Assembly (NCBI GenBank): GCA_032718475.1
Contig: JAUCBJ010000575.1
Span: forward strand, 1-21,464
Origin: Nemertoderma westbladi
Taxonomy: Eukaryota > Xenacoelomorpha > Nemertodermatida > Nemertodermatidae
Direction of reading: 5' to 3'
Length of the DNA: 21,464 bases
A model generated the notes under the pieces. That model had not been told where the DNA came from and made no database searches. It worked only from the letters and a program-made list of their open reading frames with translations. Shown piece by piece: positions 1-8,933 of the stretch; the first letter of the stretch is position 1, and every line of letters begins with the position of its first letter. The translations under genes and the position numbers were made by a program.

Positions 1-2062
1 AAATGTCAGCTATTTTAAAGCATTTTTAAAGTTTACTATTTACCGGTATGTGGAAACGTCATCATAGGTTCCAATGTGTTCTGTTTTTTAGTTGAAAGGT
101 GAAAGCCCGTGTGACCCGCGACCCGGGTCTAACAAATTTACAAAGCAAGTTACCTTACAGGCAAATAATGTTCAACGGATGTAACCAGAAAATAGGTAAA
201 AAACGAGGTTGCAGGTAATCCAGTTTGTCTCAATAGGCACAACTTCCGCCGCAAGAGACTCTACTTTATTTGTTAGAAATCTGTTCATTTACTGGAATTT
301 TATGCTGACTTTATATCATAATAATATAACGATTATAATAATTATACCACATAACCGTTCCTACTAATAAAATAAGAAAAAATAATACACAGAAAATACC
401 TCTTGTCGTATATCATTCTACAGATTCTTTTAGAATATACCGAGTTTTGAGAAACTTTTTGCTAAAAAGCTAAAAAAGTCTCTAATTTGGCAACTTTTCG
501 TGTCTTCACACTTCACACTTATATGTAATTTTGTGAAGTGAAAGCCATTAAAGCTAGTGAAGGCCATTAATATAGAAAATAAGTGCACATTTATTGGATA
601 GATAGCGCTGTATGAAAATAAATATATAAATCTATAACTACCAGATGGAGGAAGACAAACATTTGCAATAAATATATATTGGAAAGACTAAACCGAACCA
701 TGTCAAAATATTAAATAAATAAAAAATAAATTAACCTCACAAAACAAAAGAAACAATAATTTATATAAAAATAAACATTTAGAATCACCAGAAGTTGCAG
801 AATAATTCCGTCAATAAATTTACCGAAACAATAATTAATAAGTGAGAGAAGCTGATGCTATTTATATCAATAAATATCATTGTTATAAAGTAGTACTTTT
901 CGGTGTTATGTACCGAGCGAGCGTAGCGAGGGAAGTTTACACGTTTACATAAATAAACAAGGGTCTTTGACGCTGAATACAATGATGAAAGTAGTTACAT
1001 TATGTCAACTTATCGCGGTTCGCTTGATTATTCACATTAATATTAGAATATTTAGGAATATTGATGATGTTTGATGTTCATATATATTTTATGCAACTAA
1101 TTGCATTTACTACAAAAACTGAACGTTAAACAATAAAACATTTACTAGCAAACAACGGCTATCATCCACGGTACACCGTCGTACAACAATAGAGAAAACA
1201 TACTTCTTACGTTTTATTAGAAGTGATTACTTTGCAACATTCCGACCTCCAGGCCAAAGCTTAAAATGTTAGCGTTAAGAGAATGACACCAAAGCAATGA
1301 TAAGTTGACATAACTTAACAAAAGTAATTGATGCCACATAAACTATTGTATAAAACAGATTCATTTGAAGTTGCATACTGAAATAATCCATAATAAATAC
1401 ATAATTAGCTTAAAAGTCTTTAGCTTATTTCATCTAAATAGTTAATTAGTAGAGATAATATAATTAATAAGAGCCTCGGACAAAATGGTTGAACCACAAT
1501 CCACCAGCGGGAGATAAAGTAAGCTCAGGGGGATAAAACTTAAAATCATTGGGAGATAAAACTATCTACGTTTTAAATTACATACGATCTGATTAAGCAC
1601 CTTCACAATGATACTATTGCACCAAACACATCAATAGCAATAAACTGCATAAGATATAAACCAATCCGAAGACACTAGCTAGTATTTAAAAATTAAAATA
1701 GTAACATTTATAAAAATAAAATAGTTAGATAGATATCCGTTACCGACACTTATTAATTGATACAATATAGACCGGGGGGTATAATAACATATGATGCAAA
1801 TAAGAACTGATTAGAATTCTCGTAAAAATGAAACTTTAACCTGTGCTAATTACTCTCGTTTATTGTTTTGGTTAGAATATCATGCCAGATTGCCATATAT
1901 AATATAATATTGCCAGATAAATAAAAAAATGTAAATTCGCTTGGGAACTTTCTACCTATAATTCGGTTTGTTTCAATATTCCCTCCAATTAATAGTCCTC
2001 ACAAGGATAAAGAAATAATAATAATGAAAATAATTTGCTACTAAACGGGTTCCCCTTTCGGA
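1..2062. other. AT-rich non-coding region
   Basis: I see no convincing gene here. The longest open frame is about 65 codons, AT-biased and without recognisable motifs. Small local repeats occur, such as three GGGAGATAAA-like motifs around 1509-1562 and two near-copies of GTGAAGGCCATTAA around 536-570. The motif ACCGAGCGAGCGTAGCGAGG lies near 912-931. The region downstream of the Argonaute gene probably holds its 3' UTR. Confidence 0.6.
1859..1864 (-). terminator. Candidate polyadenylation signal (AATAAA) for the Argonaute gene
   Basis: TTTATT on the plus strand reads AATAAA on the minus strand, about 200 nt after the Argonaute stop codon. The spacing suits a short 3' UTR. The hexamer is common by chance in AT-rich DNA, so this is only a candidate. 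Confidence 0.3.
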
Positions 2063-5000
2063 TCATATAAAGTACATCGGTTCGAGATTGTCGTTTACCG
2101 TAATATCTCGTTGGATGCGGTCCAGATTCTCCGGCGATATGGAACTAGGGGAGGGGGAACGACTGTCATCCAGCCGACAATCGGCGCGGCCCTTACCGCC
2201 CAGTACGTGGGCGCGCGCCCGGAAGGCCACGAGATGGGCGTAGTAGGCGGGAGTCGGTATGGACACGGAATTACAGCAGCGCGCGTAAACGTGGCACATG
2301 TAGTAGCTGAGCTGCTGGAGCGTGTCCGGGCTCCAGCCGGGGTCGTTGGCCAGCACGCAGTAATGGCAGGGCCGGGTGGTGCCCTGGAGGCCCTCGTGGG
2401 AGGCCAGGAAGAAGTCGTGTTCGACGGGCATCGTGATATCTCGGTCCACTGCGGTCCCTGGGGGGATGTTGTGCCCGCGACCGACAGTGTTCCTATGGTC
2501 CGTGGGGAAGAAGCGTGTGTGGTGTCGCTTCTGTACAACCATGTGGACCACGTTGGGTCGGTAGTTTGGTCTAACATCCAAACACCCGCGACGTATATCC
2601 TCAACCTCGCCTGTAAGAACTTCCTCCAACTGACTTTCAGAAACTCCATCACGATAAAAAACGATAGTTTGGGGCCAAATCTTCAGTTTGTTATAATAGC
2701 GAAATCGATTTATAAGAACTTTAACAGCTTCCCGAATACCGACTATAATCTCTTGAACTCTCTTCTTGTCTGACTGACGATTCTGCTGAGCCTGAACTAC
2801 CGCCGTGTACCGCGTCCCTTCCAAGTCCAGACTTCCGACTATCGCCGCAATCGATGGCTTAATATCGCGATCCTGGGGGACCGGATGAGTGACGTCAGCG
2901 CCCATATAGAGGACCACCTGCTTTCCCCCACCGGAAGTGTTCAGATAGACCGGTAGGAACTCAACTCTAGTGTTGACTCCACCTGTTTTCCCATTTATCT
3001 TTAGTAAGAGGTTATCTATAGTTTGTAAATCGCATTTCAAAACGGTTTTCATCCTAAGGCACTGCGTTAAATATCCCATCTTAACATCTCCGATACTTTT
3101 AACTTTGTTATAACCATTAGACTCCCAATCAGGTAGTAAAACGATGACAAACTGTTTTTTCTGCCTCATAAATAACCTCATCGCTTCTTCTATTGCGAAA
3201 CTGTCCGTCTGTAGAAACAATACATCTTCTCGCTTTAACGCATTTAGTTTCAGACCACTCCGGCAACCGTGTTTACATAGAATGTTACAGAAATCCCGTA
3301 TTTCCCTTTCGTTTCGTCTGTGACCCCCGAAGCCAATAACCCCGAATGAGACGCCCCCATCAACGTTATTGCACTCGTAGAACGTGTTGGCCCGCATGTC
3401 CCATTTTCCGTTCTTGGGGACTGGTTTACCAACACCGCACTGCAGCGTCGGCGGGGGCAACACCCGTCCCTCTACTGTCGTCATTGTCGTATGGATACGG
3501 ATTCCGAAACGCGACAAATACTTCTGATGCCTCGCAGTACAGGCCTGTCGGAGGATTCGGTCTATCTCTTGCTTCCGAGTGGCTGGCGGCACAGCGGCTA
3601 TCGTCAATAAGTCGAGTGTATTCTTGCCAGTCAGCTTTTTCTTAAAAGATTGCCCCCTATGAATGTTACAAAGCTCTAACGGAACATAAGAAGATTTCTG
3701 CATGGAACCAACATTGATTAAAGGCAGTGCCCCGAATTGTAATGTAATCGAGAACTTTTTACTGAAATAATCCATCACAGAAACTTCTCCGCCCAATTCA
3801 TCGCAAATAAAACATTCGTCCTTTGCAGATTTTTTGCTGAAACTTCGAATCTTTCTAGTAAGTCCGTTGTAAATAGTTTTAATTTTTAAACCATTTAGTT
3901 GTTTACTTAACATTGTGATATTATTCCATATCAGCGTCAATGCTCGATTGTCTCGATATTTCCACGCGTCAATCAATCTAGGGGCGGAATCTTGGGGTTT
4001 TACTTTGCAGTGCTCAGCTATTAAATGTAGTAATGGTTGCGGTTTATAGAAAATGCACATATCTCGGTCGGCGTTCAAGGAAACCCACCCTTGAGCGGGT
4101 CTAAAAGACGGCACCCACCCATGCCACACATCTAGGTTAGCACTCAACTTCTGCGGTGTGTCAGAAAAATAAATCCCCCTACCGACCGGAGCCACCATTA
4201 ATTTCGAATCAGCCAAGCGAATTTGGGAAAACTTGAAGATTATATCGAGCGCTGAAAAGGAGGAATGCGGTTTTTCCTTAAGTCTTGAACTTCGAAATCG
4301 AAGACTTGGGGACACATAGGCCTTGACATCATTGAAGTTTATTTCGCCAACTTTCAAGATCTTAAGATGAAGGGACCTCTCTCGACCTTCATATTCCAAG
4401 GGGTCTAAGTCAATTTCCTTGTTAGGTACTTGTATTGGCGTAAACATAAACTTTCCACCATCGAATGCTGGATGAAATCTGAAAATACTAATAAATTTAT
4501 TCACCACACTAGAGAGAGCGAATCGGCACAGATCGCGGTTCTGAATGCTCGACCCATTATTCTTACCGGTACCTTTATCACGAAGGTCAGTTATTGTTAT
4601 GTCATATTGATATATCAATGGGGCGTTGTCAAGAAAAGTCACCTTATAGTGATTGGCATGCAATAGTATTTTTTGACCAGCCTCACCGTAAACACCGTCC
4701 CTATTAGGTAACTTAATGAGACTTTTCATGGACGCTCTGGCATCAATACCCTTATTCGAAGATAAAATTCGATGTCCTTCAAATTGCTGAATGCGACCTT
4801 CCGCATTGTATGCTAGAAGTTTGTCGCCGCTACTGATACCTACCTCGGCAGGTAAAACTGGTAGGCCTAACAGTGTCCTTCGTTGTGCACCAATCTCAGG
4901 TGCATCGACGCCGTCAAACTGCAGTTTGCGACGCTGCATCCTATTAAGTGGAGCAGCTGGGGTTCCCTGAATTTCCTTTTCAAGATAATTTACAGTATCA

Positions 5001-5314
5001 GAACCAGGATCCACATGTCCAGCACCCTTATCACGCACTTGTGGCGCTGCATCAACATGATTCTGATCGGCTCTAGGCTGAATCGAGGCACGTTTTCCAC
5101 TGACTGCAACACCATCGCAAACATTAACGGTCCCTGTTTTAGATGTTCCTGCATCACCATAAGCAGATGGAATGTCTAGTAATGGCTTACCGGTAACGGA
5201 TCCATTTACTTGGGGCTTTGTATAAATATGATGTTGGGGCTGCAAATAATTCGAATTATTTTTCTCTGTAATTGGTTTATTTACCGATAGTTTACGGTTT
5301 TTGTTCCGTGGCAT
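2063..5314 (-). CDS. Argonaute protein, AGO clade, slicer-type, intronless
   Basis: One uninterrupted frame of 1083 codons encodes a small-RNA-guided Argonaute. Such proteins load siRNA or miRNA into RISC and, if slicer-active, cut the paired RNA. Residues 1-150 are a polar extension without a known domain; the N domain lies about 155-385, PAZ about 425-555, L2 to about 650, MID about 655-800 and PIWI about 800-1050, ending in the AGO-typical MYF-I. The MID 5'-phosphate pocket is intact by alignment with human AGO2: Y735, K739, Q751, K772, K776. In PIWI, D807 (GADVTHP), D889 (FYRDGVSES) and H1027 (PAYYAHLVAFRAR) are present. The glutamate finger is displaced by a 7-residue insertion, with E855 the likely residue. 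VVQKRHHTRFF and the MID pocket place it with AGO, not PIWI. It is about 220 aa longer than human AGO2 (about 860 aa), mostly at the N-terminus. The ATG at 5314 is the first of the open frame and has G at -3. It may be a dedicated siRNA Argonaute or a retrocopy; no introns are visible. Confidence 0.95.
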   Translation of the reverse strand: MPRNKNRKLSVNKPITEKNNSNYLQPQHHIYTKPQVNGSVTGKPLLDIPSAYGDAGTSKTGTVNVCDGVAVSGKRASIQPRADQNHVDAAPQVRDKGAGHVDPGSDTVNYLEKEIQGTPAAPLNRMQRRKLQFDGVDAPEIGAQRRTLLGLPVLPAEVGISSGDKLLAYNAEGRIQQFEGHRILSSNKGIDARASMKSLIKLPNRDGVYGEAGQKILLHANHYKVTFLDNAPLIYQYDITITDLRDKGTGKNNGSSIQNRDLCRFALSSVVNKFISIFRFHPAFDGGKFMFTPIQVPNKEIDLDPLEYEGRERSLHLKILKVGEINFNDVKAYVSPSLRFRSSRLKEKPHSSFSALDIIFKFSQIRLADSKLMVAPVGRGIYFSDTPQKLSANLDVWHGWVPSFRPAQGWVSLNADRDMCIFYKPQPLLHLIAEHCKVKPQDSAPRLIDAWKYRDNRALTLIWNNITMLSKQLNGLKIKTIYNGLTRKIRSFSKKSAKDECFICDELGGEVSVMDYFSKKFSITLQFGALPLINVGSMQKSSYVPLELCNIHRGQSFKKKLTGKNTLDLLTIAAVPPATRKQEIDRILRQACTARHQKYLSRFGIRIHTTMTTVEGRVLPPPTLQCGVGKPVPKNGKWDMRANTFYECNNVDGGVSFGVIGFGGHRRNEREIRDFCNILCKHGCRSGLKLNALKREDVLFLQTDSFAIEEAMRLFMRQKKQFVIVLLPDWESNGYNKVKSIGDVKMGYLTQCLRMKTVLKCDLQTIDNLLLKINGKTGGVNTRVEFLPVYLNTSGGGKQVVLYMGADVTHPVPQDRDIKPSIAAIVGSLDLEGTRYTAVVQAQQNRQSDKKRVQEIIVGIREAVKVLINRFRYYNKLKIWPQTIVFYRDGVSESQLEEVLTGEVEDIRRGCLDVRPNYRPNVVHMVVQKRHHTRFFPTDHRNTVGRGHNIPPGTAVDRDITMPVEHDFFLASHEGLQGTTRPCHYCVLANDPGWSPDTLQQLSYYMCHVYARCCNSVSIPTPAYYAHLVAFRARAHVLGGKGRADCRLDDSRSPSPSSISPENLDRIQRDITVNDNLEPMYFI

Positions 5315-6042
5315 AGCTTTAGCGTGTTCAATGCGATTGTATATTTATTTAAGCTTTAATTGCAAACACTGGCGTTTTTTTAATAATACCATATTTTCCA
5401 AACATTCATTAATTGACTAGAAGATTGGAAGGAGCTATAAGTACACCATTCAGCCATTAGGTTAGACGGTACCGGTATCAAGGCTTGGTCAGTCGGTAGG
5501 TATACATTTAGAATTCAATTATTTGATATTAATCAGATAATATAATCAATTTTTATTATTGAAATATGAAGGTAAATTAGTCAGTTAGTTGGTCTGCATT
5601 ATGCTGATTGATAATCTGATTGACATAAAATCTGAAAATTTTGAGAACTATAGACGAATCGCTGCGCCTACAGTTCAGTAGTCTGGTAGTTGCTGTATAA
5701 ATGTATGTACCGGTACCATAATACTGTAATATCCTGCATGCTGGCTGATATCTGGATATGTCAGTACTGCAGTATATAACAGTATAATGCTGTAATGTAC
5801 CGGTAACATCTGAACATTGATTAGGTAGGCCTACTGAATTAATAGAAATTAACAGATTAACAAGGATCTGAATGTCTGAAGATATTTGTTTGTTTGCTTC
5901 CATGATGTTGTCCAAGAAACAGGCCTATTCTCCTATGCTGCTTTCGGCCTAGCAAAGACAAACACAACATACAGCTGTCAGCTGTCGTAGTACCAGAGTA
6001 CTCAGGCAGTCAGGTACAGGTACTGGTGTCCCAGGCGAATCT
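5315..6042. other. Non-coding region upstream of the Argonaute
   Basis: This should contain the Argonaute promoter and 5' UTR on the minus strand, but I cannot identify a TATA box or start site with confidence. A 112-codon frame at 5577-5915 (-) has no recognisable motif and looks like chance. The 8-mer TACCGGTA occurs three times (5470, 5708, 5798), which is far more than expected. Confidence 0.5.
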
Positions 6043-6551
6043 GCCAGTCTGAGATAACTCCCTATTGAAATTAACTCCCAGGTGAACCACTGAGAACACT
6101 CCTCACAGCCTCAGTCGTCTCAGCCTAGCTGCCTAGGCTGGGGACACTCCCCGCAGTTATCTCAGCCTAGACTGAGAACACCTCCTTACACCTCAAATGC
6201 CTTAGGCTGAGATGACTCCCCCTTAGGCTGAGATGACTCCCCCTTCAGCCCTTAGGCTGAGATGACTCCCCTAATTGAGTTATAGTTCATATTTCGTAAT
6301 TGCAAGGGTTTTCGTATTGCAAAAATAAGACTGTAACTTCGGATGTTATTGAGTTACCGGTATCGTTTATTGTTTTGGTTAGAAAAGCCAGCCGCTGCCA
6401 CTGTCAGACTGTCACTGTAATCTGCTCATTTCCGTTAATTAAGAAATCTAGGGAGAAAACTGGGGGTATTGATTGGCAGATTGGGGAGTGTTCTCAGCCT
6501 AGGCTGAGAAGACTGGGGGTGGGGAGTAGTTCTGTAGTTATCTCAGCCTGT
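6043..6551. repeat. Degenerate minisatellite / foldback field (CTCAGCCTAGG family)
   Basis: Variants of CTTAGGCTGAGATGACTCCCC recur. Three close copies lie at about 6209-6271, with more diverged ones at about 6100-6190. Inverted relatives appear at 6483-6550, including a perfect 20-bp palindrome at 6491-6510. The outer sequences CAGTCTGAGATAACTCCC (about 6044) and GTTATCTCAGCCTG (about 6537) are near inverted complements, so the whole may be a decayed foldback element. No target-site duplication was identified. Confidence 0.5.
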
Positions 6552-7461
6552 TACACCTGCAGACCTGCCCAGACTGGAATCCATACACTTTATGCCGGAT
6601 TAAACCGGCGCACTTTACAATAAAAGCGCACCAATTTGGCTAGCAAACGGCGCTCCCAAAAATAAAAACCGGCGCCGATTTGTTGGTTTCTGGGTTTAAC
6701 AATTACGGAAGTGCCTCAAAAATTACATTACGTCTGCCAATAGACCATAGGCCTAGACTGCTAGAGACAGTAAGGTGGCTTATATTTAGTTAAGGCTTTA
6801 ATAAATTTTTTTGTAATACTGTAGGTATCAGGCCTATTTTTAAAAAAATTCTCGTTCGCCTTTCTTTATTCTGTTAGTCTGTATCTCTGTTGTCTGGCAG
6901 TCGATGAGAAGTCAACAATTGGATTCCGCAGTAAGTAGGATTCGAACCTATGCGGGAACCTACTCGGGCAACACTGTTCTAGGTCTGTATGTAAAAGGTG
7001 TCTATTCGAATCGAACGTGTTAAATTCTGTAATTTCGTACCTACCGGAGCACAGTACCAGATACCAGTACCGTATAGCTGTTAGGGTACCGTAGCAATTT
7101 TTTAAAAGTGATAGACTTCATGATCATTATTTATCTACAAGCAGGAAGCAGCCAATACATCAGCTCTGGAAAATGAGGCGTTCCCGAGAAATTTAACACT
7201 ATTTCTTGAAACACATAATCTCTCGCAGCTGACCACATACTGAATGATTTTCACCAAACTTTCCCTCTACTACTGTAATTACGGGTGTAAACGTTACGCC
7301 GACAACCGACAGCTGACAGCCGGATATTAATTCGCCAAGTCCAGTTTCAGGGGCGTACCCAAGGAGTGTTGTAGTGGGGGAACCCCCCCCCCCCCGTCAG
7401 TAATAGTCATATAGTCAGTAAATAGTCATGTGTGTAATAAAAAATAAGTGTAATATTCCAA
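6552..7461. other. Non-coding region with a B-box-like motif
   Basis: No gene was found. On the minus strand GGTTCGAATCC (plus 6938-6948) matches the pol III internal B box, but the flanking sequence does not fold into a full tRNA cloverleaf and I see no good A box. It may be a SINE fragment. A run of 13 C lies at 7383-7395. Confidence 0.4.
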
Positions 7462-7725
7462 GGTTCCACCTTGGTGTAGTCGTTGCATTGAATTCACATC
7501 TCCTGTAGGTCGTGGGTTTGATCCTCACTTGGGCCAGGGCAGTTTTCGTTTCGGCACGAATGCTTTAAAGGGACCAGCCAGGGCGCATCTCTGCCTTGCA
7601 TCCTTAAGTGGTAGCTAAATGAGTACTGGGTACTAAAGTTCTGGGGGGACCGCACTGGAAATAAGTCGTCAGACTTTGTGCGTAATCCCTGGCCTAGCGG
7701 CCGAAGAAATTTTTTTTTTTTTTTT
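7462..7725 (+). mobile_element. tRNA-derived SINE
   Basis: A pol III A-box-like TGGTGTAGTCG (7472-7482) is followed 32 nt later by a B-box-like GGGTTTGATCC (7514-7524). The B box sits in a foldable T-arm (GTGGG/CTCAC, one wobble pair), the usual tRNA head of a SINE. A body of about 165 bp with no open frame follows, then a long T run at about 7709-7725. A T tail on this strand is unusual, since most SINEs end in A-rich or simple repeats. No target-site duplication was recognised. The family is not identified. Confidence 0.6.
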
Positions 7726-7744
7726 AAATTGATATCTGTTATTA

Positions 7745-7753
7745 GATATTTAT
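7745..7753 (+). repeat. Left target-site duplication GATATTTAT
   Basis: GATATTTAT directly precedes the left terminal inverted repeat, and the identical 9-mer directly follows the right one at 8925-8933. The perfect match and placement support transposition with a 9-bp staggered cut. Confidence 0.85.
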
Positions 7754-7767
7754 GGGAGTATACGTTG

Positions 7768-8040
7768 AGTATACACCAGGAGCATACACCAGGAGCATAC
7801 ACCAGGAGCATACACCAGGAGCATACACCAGGTGCATACACCAGGAGCGAGCATACACCAGGAGCATACACCAGGAGCATACACCAGGAGCATACACCAG
7901 GAGCATACACCAGGAGCATACACCAGGAGCATACACCTGGAGCATACACCAGGTGCATACACCAGGAGCATACACCAGGAGCATACACCAGGAGCATACA
8001 CCAGGAGCATACACCAGGAGCATACACCAGGAGCATACAC
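7768..8040 (+). repeat. 13-bp minisatellite array, left TIR (AGCATACACCAGG)n
   Basis: About 21 copies of AGCATACACCAGG are present, with few substitutions and one 4-bp insertion near 7848. Because 13 is not a multiple of 3 and the unit has no stop in any frame, the array creates several spurious overlapping frames on both strands (a 13-residue HTPGAYTRSIHQE-type repeat). These are not genes. Confidence 0.95.
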
Positions 8041-8161
8041 AGTGATATTAATATTAAAAATTATTATAGTGGAAATTATAATACTGGGAATTAGATCAAC
8101 AAATCAATTTATTTGTTAAGTAAAAGACGGTCGACCGACGCAGAAATAAAAAATGTAATTA

Positions 8162-8183
8162 TTACGTGCTTATAAGCACGTAA
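8162..8183. repeat. Perfect 22-bp palindrome
   Basis: The sequence centred on TTATAA is its own reverse complement over all 22 bases, with half-site TTACGTGCTTA. It lies in the interior of the transposon, about 120 bp inside the left minisatellite. It could be a protein-binding site or a cruciform; the function is not known. Confidence 0.7.
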
Positions 8184-8318
8184 ATACGTTTAAATACAAT
8201 AATATTCAACAAATTATTGCTATAGTAGGCATATTTATTATATTAAAATAGACCTTGTCAGACAACGAACGAGGTAGTTCAGTTTGAACCAATCTGAAAA
8301 CCAAACCAACCAAACTGA

Positions 8319-8702
8319 TCAAACCAATCCGAAAGAACGGATTTTATCTATTTGCTTGTTGTCTAAGTTGCGATACACTTTATTGGCAATATGCACGTCA
8401 TCCAGACACAGTTTTGGAAACTTTAGTTTAAGACAACTCATTTGTAGATGAAACCAAACAGGTTCCTTGTAAACCGTAACTTTTACCAACTTAGATTCAG
8501 GGTCTGTAAATGATCTTCTACACCATGACTTGATGCAAATATCATCAGGGGAGGAAACAACTTGACCACTTGAAAGACGGATCAACCCGCTACACCCGTA
8601 ACATTTGAACGCACCACTGTCGTTTATTGATGCAATTAGAAATTTATCAGAATCCTTCGCTATCTCGAGGGTCTTTAAAGGAATTGTATCTTTACAACGC
8701 TG
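8319..8702 (-). pseudogene. Unidentified Cys-rich C-terminal protein fragment inside the transposon
   Basis: A minus-strand frame ends in TGA at 8319 and stays open upstream past 8702 into the stop-free minisatellite. No ATG start is visible, so the protein-like part is read from about 8702. It has the look of a real domain: KCYGCSGLIR, then PDDICIKSWCRRSF (four Cys in two pairs, a possible zinc-binding unit), then WFHLQMSCLKLKFPKLCL and a short helical tail. I do not recognise the family with confidence. It could be the C-terminal remnant of the protein encoded by the autonomous element, perhaps after an intron acceptor near the CAG at 8700-8702. Base composition is more balanced than in the flanks. 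Confidence 0.45.
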
Positions 8703-8724
8703 ACCTTTCCGTACGGTACGGTAC

Positions 8725-8911
8725 TGTATGCTCCTGGTGTATGCTCCTGGTGTATGCTCCTGGTGTATGCCCTGGTGTATGCTCCTGGTGTATGCTCCGG
8801 TGTATGCCCGGTGTATGCTCCTGGTGTATGCTCCTGGTGTATGCTCCTGGTGTATGCTCCTGGTATATGCCCCTGGTGTATGCTCCAGGTGTATGCTCCT
8901 GGTGTATGCTC
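8725..8911 (-). repeat. 13-bp minisatellite array, right TIR, inverted
   Basis: About 14 units of the same 13-bp repeat as 7768-8040 lie in the opposite orientation (GTATGCTCCTGGT on the plus strand). This array is more degenerate, with shortened units around 8768-8815. Open frames across it are artefacts of the stop-free repeat. Confidence 0.95.
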
Positions 8912-8924
8912 AACGTATACTCCC

Positions 8925-8933
8925 GATATTTAT
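8925..8933 (+). repeat. Right target-site duplication GATATTTAT
   Basis: Identical 9-mer to 7745-7753, immediately after the right terminus of the DNA transposon. Confidence 0.85.

Larger units (their letters stand above)
7754..8924. mobile_element. DNA transposon with minisatellite-bearing TIRs and 9-bp TSD
   Basis: The element is 1171 bp. It starts GGGAGTATACGTTGAG and ends with the exact reverse complement, a perfect 16-bp inverted terminus. Each terminus runs inward into tandem copies of a 13-bp unit (AGCATACACCAGG on the left, the complement on the right), so the effective inverted repeats are about 285 and 200 bp. The 9-bp duplication GATATTTAT flanks it. Among known superfamilies, Mutator-like (MULE) and Merlin elements make 8-10 bp duplications, so one of these is the likely source of transposase. 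The interior (8041-8724) has only one small protein-like frame and no recognisable DDE transposase, so the copy is probably non-autonomous. Near-perfect TSDs and TIRs suggest fairly recent insertion. Confidence 0.85.

Noticed and set aside
2095-2773. Open frames of 185 and 220 codons overlapping the 3' part of the Argonaute gene
   Set aside because: They are shadows of a GC-rich coding region; the Argonaute frame has full domain support.
5577-5915. 112-codon minus-strand frame upstream of the Argonaute
   Set aside because: No recognisable motif; its composition resembles the surrounding non-coding DNA.
6910-7010. Possible tRNA gene on the minus strand
   Set aside because: There is a good B-box match, but no acceptor stem, no A box and only a 4-bp T stem.
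7494-8119. Several overlapping open frames on both strands with HTPGAYTRSIHQE or LLVYAPGVCSWCM repeats
   Set aside because: They arise from a stop-free 13-bp minisatellite read in all frames; the array is part of a transposon TIR.
7768-8911. CRISPR-like array
   Set aside because: The repeats are contiguous 13-bp units without spacers, in a eukaryotic transposon.
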